Positions 5,375-7,592 of a stretch of DNA of 7,592 bases are shown here, piece after piece; positions within the stretch are counted from its first letter, which is position 1; every line of letters begins with the position of its first letter. A program made the position numbers and the translations under genes. The stretch spans positions 1 through 7,592 of the forward strand of contig CAMHDG010000070.1 of the NCBI GenBank assembly GCA_946183815.1, given 5' to 3'. Below the pieces are notes generated by a model. The model was not told the DNA's origin, ran no database searches, and was given only the letters and a program-made list of their open reading frames with translations. Source of the DNA: an uncultured bacterium (GTDB lineage: Bacteria > Cyanobacteriota > Vampirovibrionia > Gastranaerophilales > Gastranaerophilaceae).

Positions 5375-6034
5375 ATGCAAACAAAATTAATCGAAAACAA
5401 CAGTGACACTTTAATAACTTTTTTATCAGGCTGGGGATGTGATGATAACCAGTTTAAATTTATGAAAACAGGTAATTACGATATTCTTTTATGTTACGAT
5501 TATTCTGATTTTGAACTTAAATTTGATTTTTCCGCATACAAAAAACATTATCTTATAACTTTTTCAGCAGGGGTTTTTGTTGCAGGAATTATAAAAGATA
5601 AACTACCGACATTTGAAAAAAGAATAGCAGTGAATGGAAACCCTTTATCTTATGATGAATACTTCGGATTAAAGAAAGAAATTGTTGATGTTTTTATGGG
5701 TATAACAAAAGAAAACGCACTTGATTTCAGACGAAAGTACCTTGTATTTGACGATAAAGAATATAAATTGTTTAATGCTAATCAGTCATACAGAACAATA
5801 GAAAGTTGCACAAAAGAATTAGCATCGCTTGTAGCCCAAGCACAAAATGCAAAAATTATGCAATATGATGTTGCAATATTGAGTGATAATGACAAAATAT
5901 TTAACCCGCAACATCAGGTGGAATACTGGACAAACAAAGAATATCAACATAACTGTAAAGTAATAAAACTCGAAAACTCTGCTCATTTTCCATTCTTGAA
6001 ACTTGATGATTACTCAAAGATTATAGAATTATAA
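5375..6034 (+). CDS. bioG: Pimeloyl-ACP methyl ester esterase BioG (DUF452)
   Basis: A 219-aa alpha/beta hydrolase of the DUF452/BioG family, which removes the methyl group from pimeloyl-ACP methyl ester to end the BioC-dependent pimelate stage of biotin synthesis. The oxyanion-region motif FLSGWGCDDNQF (16-27) is typical of the family. The nucleophile is S64 in ITFSAGVFVAG. The acid is probably D171 or D173 in LSDNDKIF, and the base is H204 in SAHFPF. Length matches known BioG proteins of about 215 aa. Many bioG genes sit beside bioC; here it stands alone, so bioC would have to be elsewhere. The 3' end overlaps the convergent subtilase-like gene by 6 nt. Confidence 0.85.
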   Translation: MQTKLIENNSDTLITFLSGWGCDDNQFKFMKTGNYDILLCYDYSDFELKFDFSAYKKHYLITFSAGVFVAGIIKDKLPTFEKRIAVNGNPLSYDEYFGLKKEIVDVFMGITKENALDFRRKYLVFDDKEYKLFNANQSYRTIESCTKELASLVAQAQNAKIMQYDVAILSDNDKIFNPQHQVEYWTNKEYQHNCKVIKLENSAHFPFLKLDDYSKIIEL

Positions 6035-7108
6035 AACGCCTTCCATCATTTGTGTAAGAGAGAGTTTTGCGACTCTTACAGGAGTTGCGTATGATGTTCC
6101 TCCGAAATTATGGTTAACCATGCGTTTTGTTTTCCAATTTAGCGGGATATCTGTTCCTGAAAGCCCTGTTACATTTATTCCTATCGGATTACCGTTTTTA
6201 TCATTAACTAATCTTGCTTTAAAATCTCTTTTTTCGTAGTGTTGAGTAAATACAGAATTTCTTGAGCAGGAATCAGATGCAATTTTACCGTGGCGAAGTG
6301 AACCTACACCTTCAACACCATTTATTGCAAGTCTGTCAGAAACAAGTATTTTAGCGTAATCACTTTCATTACCTGCTGCTTCAAAAATTCTTGCTCCTTT
6401 TGACATTATACTTTCAAATACAGGTCTTAATTGAGTAATCAGTCCGCTTTGAGCAACGTATGCCTGTTGTGTTTTTCCGTTTTCTTTTATTACATCAGAG
6501 GCATCTACCAGATTTGATTCTGATACAGAAATAAAATCAACTGATTTTCCTTTTGCCATTTTTTGTTCGAGTTCCTGAAACCTTTTTAGTTCCAGATGCA
6601 TAGGTAATCTTCCTCTGTATTTAATATTTTCAATTAATCCTTTTTTGTGTTCAAGTCGTTCAACATTTGCAAACGGGTTAAAACGGCGAACAAAAGTTTC
6701 CATCATCTCACCATGGGTAAACCCTCTGGGACTAAAAAAACTGTCAAAGATAACGATGTTAGCGGGTTTTAATTCTGCATTCTTAACAAAAGCACCGTCT
6801 TGGTCTAAAATTCTTACTTTTACCTTATCTTTTGCTCGTTCTTCTTCTAAAAGATGATAAACTTTGTTATCTTTTGGGTTTGTCCATGTCGTTCTTTTAT
6901 AGGTGTCCTCCATTTTTAGAGAGGTTAGTCTTTTCAAATCTTCAGGTGTTGCTTTTGGAAATGTATAAACCATTCTGTCGCCTTTTGTTTCTTTAATGGC
7001 GATTTTATTTAATTGTCCTGTCAATTTTTTAATTTCAGGAGTAAATCTTGTTGCTAATTGGGGTATTTCTTTTCCGACTTGGGATGTCGTTCTCATTAGT
7101 ATTGACAT
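6029..7108 (-). CDS. Divergent subtilase-like (peptidase S8-type) protein, probably cytosolic
   Basis: A 359-aa protein starting at the ATG at 7108, chosen because AGG lies 8 nt upstream of it; a GTG three codons earlier lies too close to that site. Four subtilase hallmarks appear in the right order: Asp in NIVIFDSFF (D122), His in FTHGEMM (H132), the oxyanion Asn in EAAGNE (N247) and the Ser in GTSYATP (S339). A VDFISVSES strand (about 190-198) matches the usual strand before the substrate cleft. Only 10 residues separate Asp from His, far fewer than the roughly 30 in classical subtilisins. There is no signal peptide, and the first 110 residues are Lys-rich with no family I recognise. All catalytic residues appear present, so activity is possible; substrate and role are unknown. 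It overlaps bioG tail-to-tail. Confidence 0.72.
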   Translation of the reverse strand: MSILMRTTSQVGKEIPQLATRFTPEIKKLTGQLNKIAIKETKGDRMVYTFPKATPEDLKRLTSLKMEDTYKRTTWTNPKDNKVYHLLEEERAKDKVKVRILDQDGAFVKNAELKPANIVIFDSFFSPRGFTHGEMMETFVRRFNPFANVERLEHKKGLIENIKYRGRLPMHLELKRFQELEQKMAKGKSVDFISVSESNLVDASDVIKENGKTQQAYVAQSGLITQLRPVFESIMSKGARIFEAAGNESDYAKILVSDRLAINGVEGVGSLRHGKIASDSCSRNSVFTQHYEKRDFKARLVNDKNGNPIGINVTGLSGTDIPLNWKTKRMVNHNFGGTSYATPVRVAKLSLTQMMEGVL

Positions 7109-7121
7109 AACACACACCTAT

Positions 7122-7148
7122 CTTATATTCTTTTTAAGTAGCATAAAT
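7122..7148 (-). promoter_or_regulatory. Promoter region of the subtilase-like gene
   Basis: On the minus strand, the shared 10-mer ATTTATGCTA (7148-7139) merges into a poor -10, TACTTA (7140-7135). This would start transcription near 7128 and leave a 20-nt leader carrying the AGGTG ribosome-binding site. A better hexamer TATAAG (7127-7122) would start the RNA inside that site, so it is less likely. A minus-strand TGTAACA lies at 7192-7186. Confidence 0.4.
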
Positions 7149-7216
7149 ATATTAATTGCCTTTTTTATTAAATAATTTTGCGAATTGTTACAATTAAAAT
7201 TCAATTATTATTGAGT

Positions 7217-7245
7217 TTGACATGGCTATCATGAACTTATGTAAC
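7217..7245 (+). promoter_or_regulatory. Candidate upstream promoter in the divergent gap
   Basis: A perfect -35 TTGACA (7217-7222) is followed after 17 bp by TGTAAC (7240-7245), a 4/6 match to the -10. It would make a leader of over 100 nt before the small-peptide gene. The same TGTAACA also forms part of the shared architecture of the next promoter, so repression or alternative use is possible. Confidence 0.4.
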
Positions 7246-7292
7246 AAAATAATATTTTCTGTTAAAGTTTCATGGAACTTCAACCGTATAAT
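7240..7292 (+). promoter_or_regulatory. Candidate main promoter of the small-peptide gene
   Basis: TGTAACA (7240-7246), TTTCATGGAA (7268-7277) and a perfect -10 TATAAT (7287-7292) repeat the layout seen before the Gly-rich gene. The first two boxes are 28 bp apart in both. The predicted start near 7299 gives a 67-nt leader. Confidence 0.5.
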
Positions 7293-7365
7293 CATTATGT
7301 AAAGATTAGGAAGCGTGAACAAGTATCGAAAACAGCAATATAATAAGTTAAGTGAGGAATAGAAT

Positions 7366-7476
7366 ATGCAAAAAAAAGATTTTGAGTTGGCAGAAGTTTC
7401 AGCAGAGATTGAAACACTATTAAACAGTGTTATGTCAACAGTAGTAGATTATTTTGAGGAGGCTTTACAAGACTAA
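7366..7476 (+). CDS. Small acidic helical peptide, 36 aa
   Basis: A 36-codon frame starts at ATG 7366 with a good ribosome-binding site GAGGA (7354-7358), 7 nt upstream, and ends with TAA at 7474-7476. It has its own upstream promoter signals and an intrinsic terminator 30 nt after the stop, so it looks like a real single-gene unit. The peptide is strongly acidic (nine Asp/Glu against two Lys). Hydrophobic residues fall on a heptad-like pattern (L8, V11, I15, L18, V22, Y29 plus L19, V26, F30), predicting one amphipathic helix or coiled coil. It has no Cys and no signal or transmembrane segment. It is divergent from the subtilase-like gene; a functional link is conceivable but unproven. I do not recognise the family. 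Confidence 0.7.
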   Translation: MQKKDFELAEVSAEIETLLNSVMSTVVDYFEEALQD

Positions 7477-7505
7477 ATTTAAGACAATTAAATAGATTAA
7501 ATGAC

Positions 7506-7536
7506 AGGAGTTGATTATATAAATCAACTCCTTTTT
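7506..7536 (+). terminator. Intrinsic terminator after the small-peptide gene
   Basis: AGGAGTTGATT (7506-7516) pairs perfectly over 11 bp with AATCAACTCCT (7522-7532) around a 5-nt loop. A run of five Ts (7532-7536) follows. Confidence 0.88.
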
Positions 7537-7543
7537 GCATGGG

Positions 7544-7592
7544 TAAATTATTGTTTATCTGCGAAGCAGATATATCTCTCCTTGGAGAGAGA
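7544..7592. repeat. Palindrome family copy, left half, cut by or near the window end
   Basis: The core TAAATTATTGTTTA (7544-7557) is followed by the hairpin ATCTGC-GAA-GCAGAT (7557-7571) and then a second hairpin TCTCTCC-TT-GGAGAGA (7575-7590). As in the copy at 3994-4026, the left arm and a GAA-loop hairpin are present but the right arm is not seen next to them. The rest may lie beyond the window, possibly as another composite element. Confidence 0.75.

Noticed and set aside
5214..5390. A 58-codon plus-strand frame from ATG 5214, with a basic then hydrophobic start that looks slightly like a signal sequence.
   Set aside because: The ATG directly abuts AGG, leaving no spacing for a ribosome-binding site. 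The frame runs through the terminator hairpin and T9 run and into bioG. It is more easily explained by chance in AT-rich DNA.
6645..6857. A 70-aa plus-strand frame.
   Set aside because: It is antisense to the subtilase-like gene, which has clear family motifs in its own frame; no promoter or ribosome-binding site supports it.
7109..7117. GTG start at 7117 for the subtilase-like gene.
   Set aside because: The AGG ribosome-binding site would be only one base from that GTG, whereas it is 8 nt from the ATG at 7108.

Overview
This is an AT-rich bacterial window with compact genes, mostly TAA stops and short intergenic spaces that carry many small palindromes. Gene content and repeat style resemble uncultured gut Vampirovibrionia/'Melainabacteria' (Gastranaerophilales-type relatives of Cyanobacteria). 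That assignment is an inference from general resemblance; no rRNA or other marker gene is present to prove it.

Layout. Bases 1-148 hold a heptamer array, a perfect 21-bp-arm palindrome and a promoter. They precede a plus-strand nucleoside-salvage pair: a NupC/CNT-family nucleoside transporter (149-1408) and a guanine-deaminase-like zinc nucleoside/base deaminase (1453-1980). Converging on it is a minus-strand pair, rarA (2749-3978) followed after 18 nt by an acyl-ACP thioesterase (1990-2730). Bases 3979-4356 are non-coding and hold a roughly 268-bp inverted-repeat composite element plus a promoter. Next comes a Gly/Ala-rich, membrane-prone protein of unknown function (4357-5046). Bases 5044-5374 hold two palindromes, a promoter, a candidate structured RNA with a clear intrinsic terminator, and the bioG promoter. 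BioG (5375-6034, pimeloyl-ACP methyl ester esterase) overlaps tail-to-tail with a divergent cytosolic subtilase-like protein (6029-7108, minus). Past a promoter-rich 257-nt gap lies a 36-codon acidic helical peptide gene (7366-7476) with its own terminator. The window ends inside another copy of the palindromic repeat.

How the genes fit together. The transporter and deaminase form a plausible operon that imports nucleosides and deaminates the base. The thioesterase and BioG both act on acyl-ACP substrates but are unlinked here. The remaining genes (Gly-rich protein, subtilase-like protein, small peptide) look lineage-specific.

The most interesting signals are: (a) a subtilase-like protein with recognisable Asp, His, Asn and Ser motifs, only 10 residues between Asp and His, and no signal peptide; (b) a shared promoter architecture in front of the Gly-rich gene, the candidate RNA and the small-peptide gene, with TGTAACA at a fixed distance from a -35-like box and a -10 box; (c) a family of palindromes with constant outer arms and variable, self-complementary inner stems; (d) a CNT transporter whose base-contacting QTE motif is replaced by NVT while the ribose-contacting residues are kept; (e) apparent leaderless promoters at rarA and bioG.
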